DNA of 64,000 bases from Terfezia claveryi (Eukaryota > Ascomycota > Pezizomycetes > Pezizales > Pezizaceae): NCBI GenBank assembly GCA_015179025.1, contig WHUX01000070.1, forward strand, positions 186,001 to 250,000, written 5' to 3'. Below the pieces are notes generated by a model that had not been told where the DNA came from, did no database searches, and saw only the letters and a list, made by a program, of their open reading frames with translations. This document shows, one piece after another, positions 23,429 to 33,572 of the stretch; position 1 is the first letter of the stretch, and the number at the start of each line of letters is the position of its first letter. The position numbers and the translations under genes are program-made.

Positions 23429-24047
23429 ATGCAACTGTCCAAAGCTATCCCCGCCCTCTCCCTCGTCGTCTTCACCTCCGTCACCGCCATGCCTACTCAT
23501 GGCGGGGGCTTATGCCAACCAGACTAGCCTACTCATCCTCTACGAGGGTCTGATCGAGACTACCTACTCACCCAGGTCCGGATTCCAAAGACGGTATAGT
23601 CCACACATGGACAATAAGCCGAAAATGAACATTGCCGATAACCCCATGTACAAGTGCAAAGGCCCCAGGTAAGACTTGCCAAAAGTCTTGGAAGGGCAAA
23701 GGTGACAAGAAAGATGGCATGCGGAAGGTCAAGAAGCCAACGAAGAATGGGGGACAGAAGCCAGAGAACAAGGGGGGAAAGAAGCCAGAGGAGCCTCAGA
23801 GGGGGGACCAATGGGCCCAAATGGTGAGGAGCCGGAAAAACTTGGGGAGAAGCCAGACGGACCACCATCATCTAGTACCAAGCCAGAGAAGAAGAAGCCA
23901 GACGTAAAACCACCATCAGGTACCAAGCCGGAGAAGCTTGATACAAAGACCCCACCCGGCGAAAGGAAGCCCACTCCATCGGATTCCACTGTCAATATTG
24001 AATCCGAGAATCCACTTACTGAGAACCCAGACACGACTACTCCATAA
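23429..24047 (+). pseudogene. Broken gene for a small secreted lysine/proline-rich protein
   Basis: The ATG at 23429 opens a signal-peptide-like sequence (MQLSKAIPALSLVVFTSVTA) followed by MPTHGG. The frame stops at 23527, inside a micro-insertion. Downstream, frames encode K/P/G-rich sequence (GGKKPEEPQRG, then GPMGPNGEEPEK, KPEKKKPDVKPPS, ending ENPDTTTP at 24047). The last two parts are offset by one base near a G run at about 23800-23807. An intron may lie near 23590-23650. Without the insertion the first exon would read on through HPLRGSDRDYLL. Function unknown; the composition resembles fungal secreted low-complexity proteins. Confidence 0.55.
23491..23536 (-). mobile_element. TAGTCTGG micro-insertion in a coding exon (26 bp)
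   Basis: The 26-bp insert (23501-23526), ending TATGCCAACCAGACTA, lies between perfect 10-bp repeats GCCTACTCAT (23491-23500 and 23527-23536). The insert's terminal TA plus the first G of the right repeat creates the TAG stop that ends the secreted-protein frame. Confidence 0.88.
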
Positions 24048-25479
24048 ATGACCCCCGACCTAGGGACAGCTGCAAGGCTGTCTGGTCTAACAGGCTTGAA
24101 CCCCAATTATCCTAGTTTTTTCTTTTTCTTGGCTGGGCATCATTTGCAACTGAGGGGCTATTGGTATACATGTAATGAAGTTTTTTTTTTTTTTCTTTTT
24201 GTTGATTGAGTTAAAAAAAAAAAATCGGGAATTGAGAGCAGTTATTTGTTCTGTGATTTTTAATTTTGAACAAATGTTATGATTAAGAGTAGATTCTACA
24301 GGAGACATCAGAGCTTGACCACCAGTGAGATAAAAATACATTAATTGGAGACAGAGAGAAAATCAGGGTAATCGGGGGGAGAAAGTGCACTGGGAACCAC
24401 TTTAAACGCAATGAACACAGGGAAAAAAATCAAAACTAACAAAATACAAATATTATCAATATATATTATGACGAAGTGACGAGCCCCGCCTCCTGGAAAG
24501 AAGCCATGAGAGTAATGTTCATGAAGAACCATCTACTGGACCCTATGGATCTGGGAGATCCATAAGGTCGATGGCAAATGGAGAAGAGCCAACAGGGTAG
24601 ACTTTTTCTGAGAAAATTTTCCTTGTATCTTCGGAAATACAGAGCAACCGGTCTTACACATGTCAACTAGAGAAGCATGGCTAGCTCTGGAAAGCTTACA
24701 TCTGGACCCTTCCCTCCTGGGGGGTACCAGACACTCCCAGGAATTGCCAGGTCGGGTGCACGTCCGGAATAGTCTGGTTGTCCGGAAGGCCTATGGGTAG
24801 GAGTTGCTGCCCAGGCGTTACAGTGTTGCCAATTAAGTGACCGTTCTAGAAATCTATCTATTAATCTAGTTTTTTCCCCATCCGCCCCCCAAACGTTACA
24901 TTATTCTACCTAACGGTCCTGCCAAACCGCAAAGCAAACAAGACCCCACCACAAGCATGCACCTTTTCATGTATATTCACTGAATTGTTTCATTGATATA
25001 AAAGACATGTATTTTGCTTATTAAAATGTTTCTCAGACGGACATGCTGCATGCAGTCTCAGTGTACCCACTACAAAGACTCCATCAGCTTCACACAGTAG
25101 CGGCCTCTTGACTGTGGGATAGATGTAAAATAGCCAGGGTGTATTTCTGAAGCTTTCAGCTTCTTCGTCACCAGAGGAGCTTGTGCACGTCCTCCCACAT
25201 GTCCTTGAGTGTGGAAACTGGTAGTAGGTCTCCGAGTTCATCTTTGATACGGAAGCCAGTATCTATTATGTGTATAAGAAAGCTAAGGGGAAGGAATAAA
25301 CGAATGGATAAGAGAAAGGAAGACTGAGCCCCCAAAAATGAGATTTGGTATGTCTGAGTGTCTCCGGCTTGAAAGCCAGGCTATTTGTCCTTCATGATAG
25401 AATGTGAAGTAATATGAGCAATATGTAGTGATGTCACATCTTATATTGTAGTGTCTCTGTGATGATATCAGTCATAGAA
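24048..25479. other. Non-coding stretch
   Basis: No supported gene. It holds a poly-T / poly-A pair (about 24180-24232) able to form a hairpin, and the micro-insertion at 24762-24787. Short minus-strand open frames near 24990-25241 lack any recognisable motif. Confidence 0.5.
24762..24787 (+). mobile_element. TAGTCTGG micro-insertion (10 bp)
   Basis: TAGTCTGGTT (24770-24779) between perfect 8-bp repeats GTCCGGAA (24762-24769 and 24780-24787). Confidence 0.85.
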
Positions 25480-25790
25480 CACTGAGTAGGCTAACCCTCT
25501 CCTGAGCCTCCCTGGTGAATAAAGCCACTGAGGTTAGAAAATATCCCTGGTGGAAGCAGCATAAGGGATGATGAAGATGAGGAGGTAAAAAGGGCAAGAT
25601 AGGAGGCCCTTGCAGGCGTTTAGAGATACACTGTAGCAAGCACAAGGGAGAGGGGCTTTGTGGTGGGGGCTGTCGGAAAGTAATAGGTTCTTAGAGAAGG
25701 GGTGCGAGAGGGACTGGGGGACCTGAGGATGAGATATTTTTTAAGGGGGTGTTTGGTATTCACATTATACTTTAAGGGTTGCTCTGTTTT
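25480..25790 (-). repeat. Dispersed repeat, inverted copy of 10795-11095
   Basis: Reverse-complement copy of the repeat at 10795-11095, about 14.7 kb away. Shared blocks include CTCCTGAGCCTCCCTGGTGA, GATGATGAAGATGAGGAGGT and TTTGGTATTCACATTATACT. Confidence 0.75.
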
Positions 25791-25809
25791 TTATCTTTTT
25801 GCGGGATGC

Positions 25810-25876
25810 GGTCGTCGAGTCAGGTTGGCACAACAGCCCCGCCTAAGGTCGTGCAGTCTGGTTAAAGGTCGTCGAG
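25810..25876 (+). mobile_element. Nested pair of TAGTCTGG-type micro-insertions
   Basis: Outer 10-bp repeats GGTCGTCGAG at 25810-25819 and 25867-25876 bracket 47 bp beginning TCAGGTTGGCACAACA. Inside, AAGGTCGT at 25845-25852 and 25865-25872 brackets GCAGTCTGGTTA. The simplest reading is a first insertion, then a second insertion into the right-hand duplication of the first. Confidence 0.75.
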
Positions 25877-25992
25877 GATTAGGATAGAGCCGATTGAGAC
25901 TAGCGCTACTCAGCTTCTCAATCTAAAGCAGAAATCGAAATTAAATGCGTTTGCCAAGTGCATCATCTTCAGAGTAGTAAAATAGCAGCAAT

Positions 25993-27024
25993 CTAAACTA
26001 TAGATACTAGTTTAATGCTACATGAGGCGTGCTTTACTGGTAAACTTGGTGGGTCAATTTTCTGAGAATGGACACGGAGACCCTCCTCCTTCTTCCCCGT
26101 CATCTTTTTCCGCTTCTGAGCAGCCATGGCAAAATTGGGAGAGTTTGAGTTGGGAGAAGCTGAAAGTGGAATCATTGGTGAGGCACTGGCGTTGGGCGAA
26201 ACTATCGAATTATCATCAACAAGGCTGGCATTTGCTGATGGCTCTGTGGCAAAGTTGAGAAACTGTGAGGAGCTATTGTTCCATCTAAGTCCGGCACTGA
26301 ACGGAGAAATGGAGTTGCCTGTGGGGAAAGTAGGCCTGTATAATAGTGACATTTCCTCGGGTGGCGGAGGGAACATTTCCTCGGGTGGTTGAGGGGACAT
26401 TTCCTGGGGTGGCGAAGGGGACGCAGAATTATTTTTCCTTCGTAATGCCCGTTCATCCCTCATGTTTAAATTTTCAGAAGACTGTGACTCCCATGGGGTT
26501 GAGGACTTCTGGCAACCGCCGCGAAGGCTAAGAAATGGCATCAAGACACTCTCCTCCATCAACTCGTAAATAATATTCACGGCTGGGTCTAGGCATTCTG
26601 GAGGTGGTGGAGTTCGTTGGTTGGGAATATTCAGCAAATTCTCCCGGATCCCGCTCGGTAGGTTTACTTCTCTGGGTGCATCTGGTGCAATGTAGGCATC
26701 CAAAAGCCTCTGCCAGAGCATCCTCATGTACTGGCAAGAAAGACTGTCGGGAGTCATGAGGCCCCCATTGGCCGGGTGTAGTGAGTTAAAATGTTTCCTG
26801 TATCTGGAGGCATCTATGGTAAATTCCAGTGTTTCCAGGCAGTGGTTCTGTGATAGATAGGCCATGAATGCACTGAGGGTGTAGGGTGGTGGTGCTTGGT
26901 TTGATAATATATTGGCCAGTGTTGGCTGCCTGAGACAGTATGGTGCTTGAGCCATCACTACATCAATTGGCCTCTGTGAGCATAATGATGATGATGATGA
27001 TGATGATGTGGTGGTAGAATCCAT
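25993..27024 (-). CDS. RGS-domain protein (regulator of G-protein signalling)
   Basis: Single minus-strand exon of 343 aa with ATG at 27024. RGS proteins speed GTP hydrolysis by G-alpha subunits. The RGS domain spans roughly residues 35-165: LANILSNQAPPPYTLSAFMAYLSQNHCLETLEF at its start, then RENLLNI and the final helix around NIIYELMEESVLMPFLSL. The remainder is low complexity, proline/serine/asparagine-rich, with repeats such as PPEEMSPQ / PPEEMFPP / PPEEMSLL (around residues 205-230) and a basic KKMTGKK stretch. A poly-serine run near the N-terminus is encoded by an ATG/ATC trinucleotide tract (26985-27008). It resembles the small single-RGS fungal proteins (RgsB-like), but the orthologue is uncertain. 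The C-terminal end might be altered by an unseen intron. Confidence 0.85.
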   Translation of the reverse strand: MDSTTTSSSSSSSLCSQRPIDVVMAQAPYCLRQPTLANILSNQAPPPYTLSAFMAYLSQNHCLETLEFTIDASRYRKHFNSLHPANGGLMTPDSLSCQYMRMLWQRLLDAYIAPDAPREVNLPSGIRENLLNIPNQRTPPPPECLDPAVNIIYELMEESVLMPFLSLRGGCQKSSTPWESQSSENLNMRDERALRRKNNSASPSPPQEMSPQPPEEMFPPPPEEMSLLYRPTFPTGNSISPFSAGLRWNNSSSQFLNFATEPSANASLVDDNSIVSPNASASPMIPLSASPNSNSPNFAMAAQKRKKMTGKKEEGLRVHSQKIDPPSLPVKHASCSIKLVSIV

Positions 27025-29783
27025 CGTTGCCAGTGGAGGTGGTGTTGGCGAGCCGTAAATTTAAGATCTAGTAAAAGGAGGCTATCTGATCTCCGTACTC
27101 CAGGCCACAATCAGAACCGGCCTTTTGCGTTGCTATTCAGCAAGCCAACTTAAATGACAGATTTCTATTCGGTAGTTGTGATAATAACGACGGTATTAAA
27201 CCAGTAGTGCTTCTCGAAGGATAAAATAAGGATTAGATGAACTTTCCAGCAAGTAAGGGGTCAGTGTACTGCCACTCCTAGAATGTGATTGTATTTATTT
27301 ATTCTGTGCCTGCCGAGCCAACACAACAGTTACATACGGGTATAATATTAAATGCAACCGCAGCTGCCAGTAACAAAGTTGGATAGTAGCGCCTCCAGAA
27401 ATAGTAATGATCAGTAACGGCTGAGGTTGCACCCCAGCATGAATCGAAAAAGAAAAGTTGTTTCTCTTCTTTTTCAGTCTCTACCTACTTAATCCGCAAG
27501 TGTCGAAATATGTAGACGCCAGGCAGCCGATATGTTTTAAAGGCAGTTTTTATTTTTATTTTATTTTTTATTTATTTAAATCTCAGTATATAAATGAGAG
27601 GCAAATATTACGAGCCGTTGACGGCAGCTAGACGGCAGCTTGGTTCAATTGATCACCGGAGTCGGTAAGTTAGTCGAGAGGTTGTTAGAAAGTCTTTTGG
27701 TGGTTGGTTGGGGCGGTTGGTCATGTGAGAGGTCAATGGCAGTGGATGTTCTCTCATCTTCGCCAATATATTGCCGAAGCGCGCAGACCCTCTTTTCTCC
27801 CATATTTACCTATATATTGCTCAATTACAGGCGTGAAGACCGTCTTTTCTCTGATAGTTGGCAATATTCGCCTAGATATTGCTCAAGAATGCACACACAT
27901 CGTTTCACTAAATTGATGCATACATTCAGGGTAACAGCAAGCGTGAAGCCCTCTACTTCCATATTCGCTCAGGGAAAGTCAGTCAATGGAGAGGATGGTT
28001 GGGAGGAAGTGCTTAGGGTTCATCTACTAGTGTATCAGCACTGCTGGTAGTGTAGTAAGTAAGCTCAGTTGCAGTTGCTGCTGGAGTAGTAGCTTGGAAT
28101 TCACGAGTACTACTAGCCTTGGAGGGGGGTACTAAAACGATTAGGGATAATACAAAAGCAATGTTTTCTAAAAAAACATCTACCGGCTTATGATATTGTA
28201 TTGGCTAGCGGACTTCCTAAGACCAGATTACCTCGAGTAATATGTAAGCCTAATGTATCAGAGGGGGTGGACGCTGTAGGAAGGGAGTAGGGTAGGAGGT
28301 TGTTGAATTTGGACCTATCGCAAGACTACTAATTCCAGAAACTATCATCAATCACAACCCAGATTCACTAGTAGTGATTGACATTAATGTAGAGTCAGGT
28401 AAGGTGGAGATTGACGAGTAGGGACCGATTTTACAAATTAGGGTCATCCAAAAAAACCCAATTTACCCTCCCATTTTGAATGTTCACCCAGGCCACACCC
28501 AGGCACCACACCCATGCACCACGCCCCTAGCAAGGCTCCGAGTATATTTCTGGATGGAAGACCACGAGGGTTATATTCCCGCTCGCAAATGAAATTAGTA
28601 ATCGGGATAACATCGGCATTCTCGGCTTTTATGTGGACCCATATATGTTCTGGGCCAATTGCGGGCAATGTATTCAATTACTGGATTTGGAACCTAACGC
28701 ACTTGAATTAATAACAATATACCTAACTAGACCTATATCATATATATACAACTAGGCACCCGGCGCGGCCAGAAGCTTGCCTGGGAGCTGTGGGACGTGT
28801 AACAACTGCATCTACTTCTGGGATCTCCTTCCGAGTCATCCTCCAGGTCAATTGGATTATTATCTAATAGTCCAATTTAGCAATAAAATGGAATATTTCA
28901 AGTCATTTTTGTAGCATCGGCAGCGACAATTGGCCAGGAATTTTGCAAGTAAAGTTCATGTGACTGAAACTGGAGTTGTTGAAGATGCCTGCCGAGCAGC
29001 ATTGGCTAAGGTGATTGTAATTTGTCGAATAGCTGGAGTACCCACAATTTCATCATCCAAGCCCATAAGATTAGATGCTGGCTGAAGGTCTTTGGTTGGA
29101 TATGTTGAAAAGTACACCATACTGGGCTAACAATTGATGGTGTTCAGGCTGTAGATTTGCAATAACTTTTGCATATAACATTTTATTATCAGTTAAAGCA
29201 CAGTCTTCTCTTAAAATAACCGGTAGAAAACCAAGGGCAGGTGTTGCAATGTATTGATATTGAGGAAAGAATAAATCTCACAATACCGGATCTCAGCTGG
29301 GCTTTTAAACTATGAATACTGTACGGTGCTCAGCATCGACAAACTACCCAACCCAGGTCAATATCTTATGCCTAATCTCTCACATCAGATTACTGCACAT
29401 ATCTAATTAGTATACCAATCTCACATCAGATATATGTATCAAATTGAGTAATTAAATTGATAGCCCGAGGGGCTTAGTGGGTATGCCGCCCGTGGGAGGC
29501 ATATGCTGCGGCCCGAACATATACACATGTTCTATGTACTCCGTACCTGTTTCAGCAGATGCGGGCCTAGGAGGCAACGAGTAATCTATGACTGTTACGT
29601 GCCCAAGGTCACGGAAACTAATTGAAGTTATTACAGATTCCATAACAGGAGAATTTGGCATGTGGTCCTCCTCAGAACAGTCGAGCCTTGTCCCATTATG
29701 GAGTGTTGGCGAGGCTTGGCGCTGATCGCACTTTGGGGTTGATGGTGTGTTTGTCCAGATGGTGGCTTGCTCATTGAAATATT
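27025..29783. other. Gene-poor stretch with unidentified relics
   Basis: No supported gene. There is a TTTTATTTT-type simple tract near 27547-27580. A plus-strand open frame at 27640-28050 and a minus-strand coding-like stretch at about 29040-29250 (ALGFLPVILREDCALTDNK, then VIANLQPEHHQLLAQYG) are interrupted by stops and match nothing I recognise. A minus-strand open frame (29452-29661) is also unidentified. Confidence 0.45.
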
Positions 29784-29830
29784 AACGACCTCCTGTGGAG
29801 GGTGTTGTGCCAACCAGACTAAACGACCTC
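29784..29830 (-). mobile_element. TAGTCTGG micro-insertion (29 bp)
   Basis: A 29-bp insert (29793-29821), starting CTGTGGAGGG and ending TTGTGCCAACCAGACTA, lies between perfect 9-bp repeats AACGACCTC (29784-29792 and 29822-29830). One of the longest single copies. Confidence 0.9.
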
Positions 29831-30311
29831 TAGGTACAGTATGTGCCTGGTATCTGAAGGTAGTAAGACCACCGCTTTTGGCAGGAGCCTGAAGCTATTA
29901 TTCCACTTCAAAGTGCTAAAGTGCCGTGTAGGTGGAATTGAAATATGCAGATGCCCCCTGGGATTTCGTAGCTGAAAATGCGCCCCGATGTGAAGATAAT
30001 CACTATTCAAGATTATCTGACGGCATATTTCTAGGTTATAAGCCTTGGAAACACTGATCCGGGTTCCTAGTTAGTACTCTCCTAACCATTCCTTCGTTGC
30101 CGCCTGACTAAGTTTGTTGAGCCTCATCTTGGCTCTTTGGCAAACTGCATAGCATAGAGTACCGAGACCCAGCATAAACGTCGCACTCTCTTCCATCAAC
30201 CGGCACGACTATACCACTCTCTCTACCACACTCGACTCTCTCTCTACTTACCCGAAGATGCCTATCTAACTCCGACCATAGGCTACAGGTCTCAGCAGAT
30301 AAAACGCATGG

Positions 30312-30868
30312 ACCGGACCCGAATATCTACCAGTCGTGGTCCAGAGGACTCCAAGTAACCGTCCTCCATCCCGGTTACCCCGTCTCTATTTTCTCTCCCA
30401 TATTGCAACTGGAGAACTTGTGGGTCAAGCCGGAATCGATGGTCATATTGTTGCTAGTGCCGCCTCCATCGTTTGTGGGAACCGGCAAGGTCAACTCCTC
30501 CCCACCCTCCATCGTAGCCAGACCGAGCTCGAAGGCGCCACCTCCACTCTGCTCAAGCTGAGAGTTCCCTTCTTCCAGGAAAATACTACTACTACCCCAC
30601 TGGATGGAAGGTGACAGATGATCCCTACCCTATTACATTGACATTTGAAGACTGGCAATTCCCACATGGGGAGGTCCCCGAGGCCTGGAAGGTCTTCCCT
30701 GGTAGTGAACAATGCCTCAGCGATCTAATCTTGTCAAGTCAAGTGAGACCGTTTGTTATTCGTCGGGATAGACGTTGCCCGATGACTGGGTGGGAGAACA
30801 TTTGTGAGGTAGCATATCTACTTCCAAAACAGAATGAGAATTGGGTATGTTACTCCATTAGCCCCTAG
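30312..30868 (+). pseudogene. Relic of a fungal HNH-endonuclease-type protein
   Basis: Family-like pieces occur in order but in three frames: VTVLHPGYPVSIFS (about 30355), IVASAASIVCGNRQGQLL (about 30450), then KYYYYPTGWKVTDDPYPI and FEDWQFPHGEVPEAW leading into RDRRCPMTGWENICEVAYLLPKQNENW (30580-30850). The last part aligns with the HNH domain common in uncharacterised ascomycete proteins, where the first histidine of the motif normally occupies the Y position (V-A-H-L-x-P). Two frameshifts and the lost histidine indicate decay. The exon may end at the GTATGT at 30845. Confidence 0.6.
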
Positions 30869-31627
30869 TAACGGTATATTAAATCACAAACACCATTAAC
30901 CTTTACCTACCTACCTAGTTCTGTTACAGCGCAAGACTGATAGGGGTGGGGGGTATGCGAATTGTTGTGGGTCAGGTGATACATATGTGCGAATTTGATG
31001 CATTGGAGGCCTGACAGACCCCGCTTCCTATATATGTGCCCATATCCTGTATCTAGCTTTTGGCTTCTCGAGCAATGTTCTAAGTTCAAACCGCACCCCG
31101 TACGTGTAGCAATTAGGCCCGAGTTATGTGATCTTGCCTTCGCTCGACCTCCAAATACCTGTATTCCGACAACATTGCTTAGATCACCGGCTCGCCCCTA
31201 ACAAGTTCGACCTCAATCAAATGGGGCAATATAATCAACTTCCGACAGCACAAATCCCAATAATCTGCTTCTACTTAGAGAGGATTTACATTCTACTTTT
31301 AATAATAAGGCTTTCATTCTGGTACCGAAGCAGGGGAGGCAGGTACTTCATTTTATTGCCTATATGCCACCAGTTACGGATATTTTTCATAATAGAGAGA
31401 TTGGTTGTGTGCAAGATGGCCTATGCCAGACTTGCTTGGAGTCTGTTTCCACTTATTGGCACTGGCAACATCGTAATCTGGAGGGTCTGGGCACGAGACT
31501 AGTAGTTACGTAAAGAGTAACTGTCACTGTCTTTGACTAGTCTGGCTTGCACTAGCCCCTACAGTACATTAAACATATGTTACCTACTCGAAAATTGTAA
31601 TTCCAAGCCGCTCCGCGGAAACGCAAA

Positions 31628-31828
31628 ATGCTCGGCGCCAATCTCAATGAAGAACTGAAAGAAACCCTTGATAGCATAGCGCACCGCCTAGAAGTTCTTC
31701 TACATTCTGGAATTGAGGCACACGATAGCAACCAGACTAATAGCAACGGCGCTATAGGGATCTCGGTTGAAGAAGCTGGTGAGCAAGAAGATGAAGCAAT
31801 CGCGGAGATACCAGGAAATTCTCTTTAG
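31628..31828 (+). CDS. Small acidic open reading frame carrying a micro-insertion
   Basis: 66 codons from an ATG at 31628. The N-terminal half looks helical (LNEELKETLDSIAHRLEVLL) and the C-terminal half is acidic (VEEAGEQEDEAIAE). No family recognised. It may be a real small gene, a last exon of the HNH relic upstream, or chance. A micro-insertion adds five codons (NQTNS or equivalent) in frame. Confidence 0.3.
   Translation: MLGANLNEELKETLDSIAHRLEVLLHSGIEAHDSNQTNSNGAIGISVEEAGEQEDEAIAEIPGNSL
31725..31747 (-). mobile_element. TAGTCTG micro-insertion, in frame (7 bp)
   Basis: CAGACTA (31733-31739) between perfect 8-bp repeats ATAGCAAC (31725-31732 and 31740-31747). The total gain of 15 bp leaves the surrounding frame open. 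Confidence 0.75.
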
Positions 31829-32224
31829 GAAGGAGAATATTACAAGTCTGGTCACCGAAATTTAAGTGAACCAAGTCAAATCTTGAAGCAACAGCTAAAT
31901 TCTCCTAGCGCTTCCAAGCTGTCTTTAAAACCCTGTGCTTGGGCTGAGAGTGGGCCATGATCTATGCTCTGGGGTCGGCAGCTAATGAGTTTTTTTTTAC
32001 AGTTATTTTGAAATATGAGTTTTTTTAAGGGAAAACTTTTGAGATAGCATCGGGTAGCAGTGGAGAAGTGCGGAGTAAAAAAGATAGGATATAGTCAATT
32101 TGTGTTCTCTCTACTTCAGCTCGATAATATTGCAACATGCCTCCTCACCGCCGATATGGGCGTACTACCTTGTAAAAATGGCAGATATATCAAGTTCGAC
32201 AGGTTCAAGGGCAGCGGTTTCCCT

Positions 32225-32257
32225 TATCCCTCTCTGTGCCAACCAGACTATCCCTCT
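32225..32257 (-). mobile_element. TAGTCTGG micro-insertion (15-17 bp)
   Basis: TATCCCTCT at 32225-32233 and 32249-32257 brackets CTGTGCCAACCAGAC; the terminal TA of the family is shared with the first two bases of the right repeat. Confidence 0.82.
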
Positions 32258-32399
32258 AGTTCCTATTCCTCCCTAGTGTAGCGTCGTCAAGTAACCCATT
32301 AGTTTGATTAGCGCACTACCGGTACGACTTTCACTAGCCAATATAGTTTGCTATGATTGAATTTATAAGGCGCGAAATTCTCTACACTATCGTTGTATC

Positions 32400-32799
32400 T
32401 GTTGGAATGACCTTGTAGGAGGCTGCAACACTAGCGAGCTAATGATCAACGAACAACGAAGAGTCACTTCACCAGTATGAAAACGTATGAGTTGTATGAG
32501 AACGTTATGAGTTGCTTATTACCTCTAAAGAAGAGGCAGTCAGGCCAGCTCTATATACACTTAAGGGATAATGCTAAAGACTAAGTATTGCTGGAAAGCA
32601 GGAAATGCTGGAGATACGTGAGTGTAGCAATGACACGAGTGGCCGACATGAGACATGTTAATGAATGTCATTGTATGACCTGAGTGGCTGCAATGACATG
32701 AGTGGCCGACATGACATATGTTAATGAATGTCATTGTATGACCTGGTGGCCGCAATGACATGAGTGGCAGACATGTGTGAACTCACGTGCTTTTCAACA
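32400..32799 (-). repeat. LTR (3' LTR in element orientation)
   Basis: Direct repeat of 33573-33977. Contains an internal minisatellite of about 55 bp (ATGTTAATGAATGTCATTGT twice). Confidence 0.85.
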
Positions 32800-32888
32800 C
32801 CCCTCCTCAGCAGATACTGCTGGATAAGCAAGACGAACATGAAAAACCTCAAAACCCAGTAGGAAAAAGCAGGTGAAAAGAGTGCTAA

Positions 32889-33464
32889 TCAGGTTGTTCG
32901 CATTATTTGTTCCCTTAAAGTAAGAAAATGAGGCCGTGGCAGCGGCTTTGTGCAGATATCAGCTAAGTTGCTGGTACCTGGTATCCATAAGACGTTGATT
33001 TTGCCTGTTTCCACAAGATCTCTAATGTGGTGGTAGGCAACGTCTATATGTTTGCTTTTATCACTGATGCGGGGATTGTCTGTAAGATCAATAGACCCGT
33101 CGTTGTCAGCGTTTAAAGCACAAGGAATCTCAACATGGAGTTCTTTCAGTGCATTCTGCAACCAAATTAACTGTTTGGAAGAGGTAGAAAGAGATGAGAA
33201 CCCCTCCTGTTCAGCTGAAGATGCATTGGGATCGGGTTGAACACCGTCAACAACGATATCCAATACATTTATGGTATAAAAGACCATGGTCATCTGAAAT
33301 GCCCAGTTCTCATAGTTCTTAAACCCTTCGAGCGGCTCAATGCCATTGAGCTTAACTTCGGGGCGAAAGTCTTTTGAGAGAGCAAAGGACCTAGGAAAGG
33401 GAGACATGATGATAGGAGGTAGAGAGATTGTGGTTGCAGGAGTTGTAGTTGATGTTTCTTCCAT
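32889..33464 (-). CDS. Copia gag N-terminus fused to RNase H C-terminus
   Basis: 191 aa. Residues ~1-105 (LNGIEPLEGFKNYENWAFQM, LDIVVDG, LIWLQNAL) look like the start of a Ty1/copia Gag polyprotein. Residues ~130-191 (SDKSKHIDVAYHHIRDLVE, WIPGTSNLADICTKPLP) are the conserved end of copia RNase H. Protease, integrase, RT and most of RNase H are missing, yet the frame is kept across the join near residue 110-130. Such an element could move only with enzymes supplied by a complete relative. An uninterrupted frame after deletion suggests either a recent deletion or a maintained non-autonomous type. Confidence 0.85.
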   Translation of the reverse strand: MEETSTTTPATTISLPPIIMSPFPRSFALSKDFRPEVKLNGIEPLEGFKNYENWAFQMTMVFYTINVLDIVVDGVQPDPNASSAEQEGFSSLSTSSKQLIWLQNALKELHVEIPCALNADNDGSIDLTDNPRISDKSKHIDVAYHHIRDLVETGKINVLWIPGTSNLADICTKPLPRPHFLTLREQIMRTT

Positions 33465-33572
33465 GTTGAAGAAGTTCGTTATGGAGTTCTCGTATAGGGG
33501 AGTTCGTTATAGAGATCTCGTATAGAGGAGTTATGGTGAATACTGTCTTGCGCGTGCACCGGGCTCATAACC

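Noticed and set aside
28444..28711. Overlapping open frames on both strands
   Set aside because: Mutually antisense, short, without motifs; left as unidentified non-coding sequence.
31537..31563. TAGTCTGGCTTGCACTAGCCCC near 31537, and TAGTCTGGTTGGCACAAC near 45162
   Set aside because: Clearly family sequence, but no flanking duplication found; possibly older or rearranged copies.
32640..32780. Short direct repeats suggesting a CRISPR-like array
   Set aside because: A two-unit minisatellite inside an LTR of a eukaryotic retrotransposon; no spacers.
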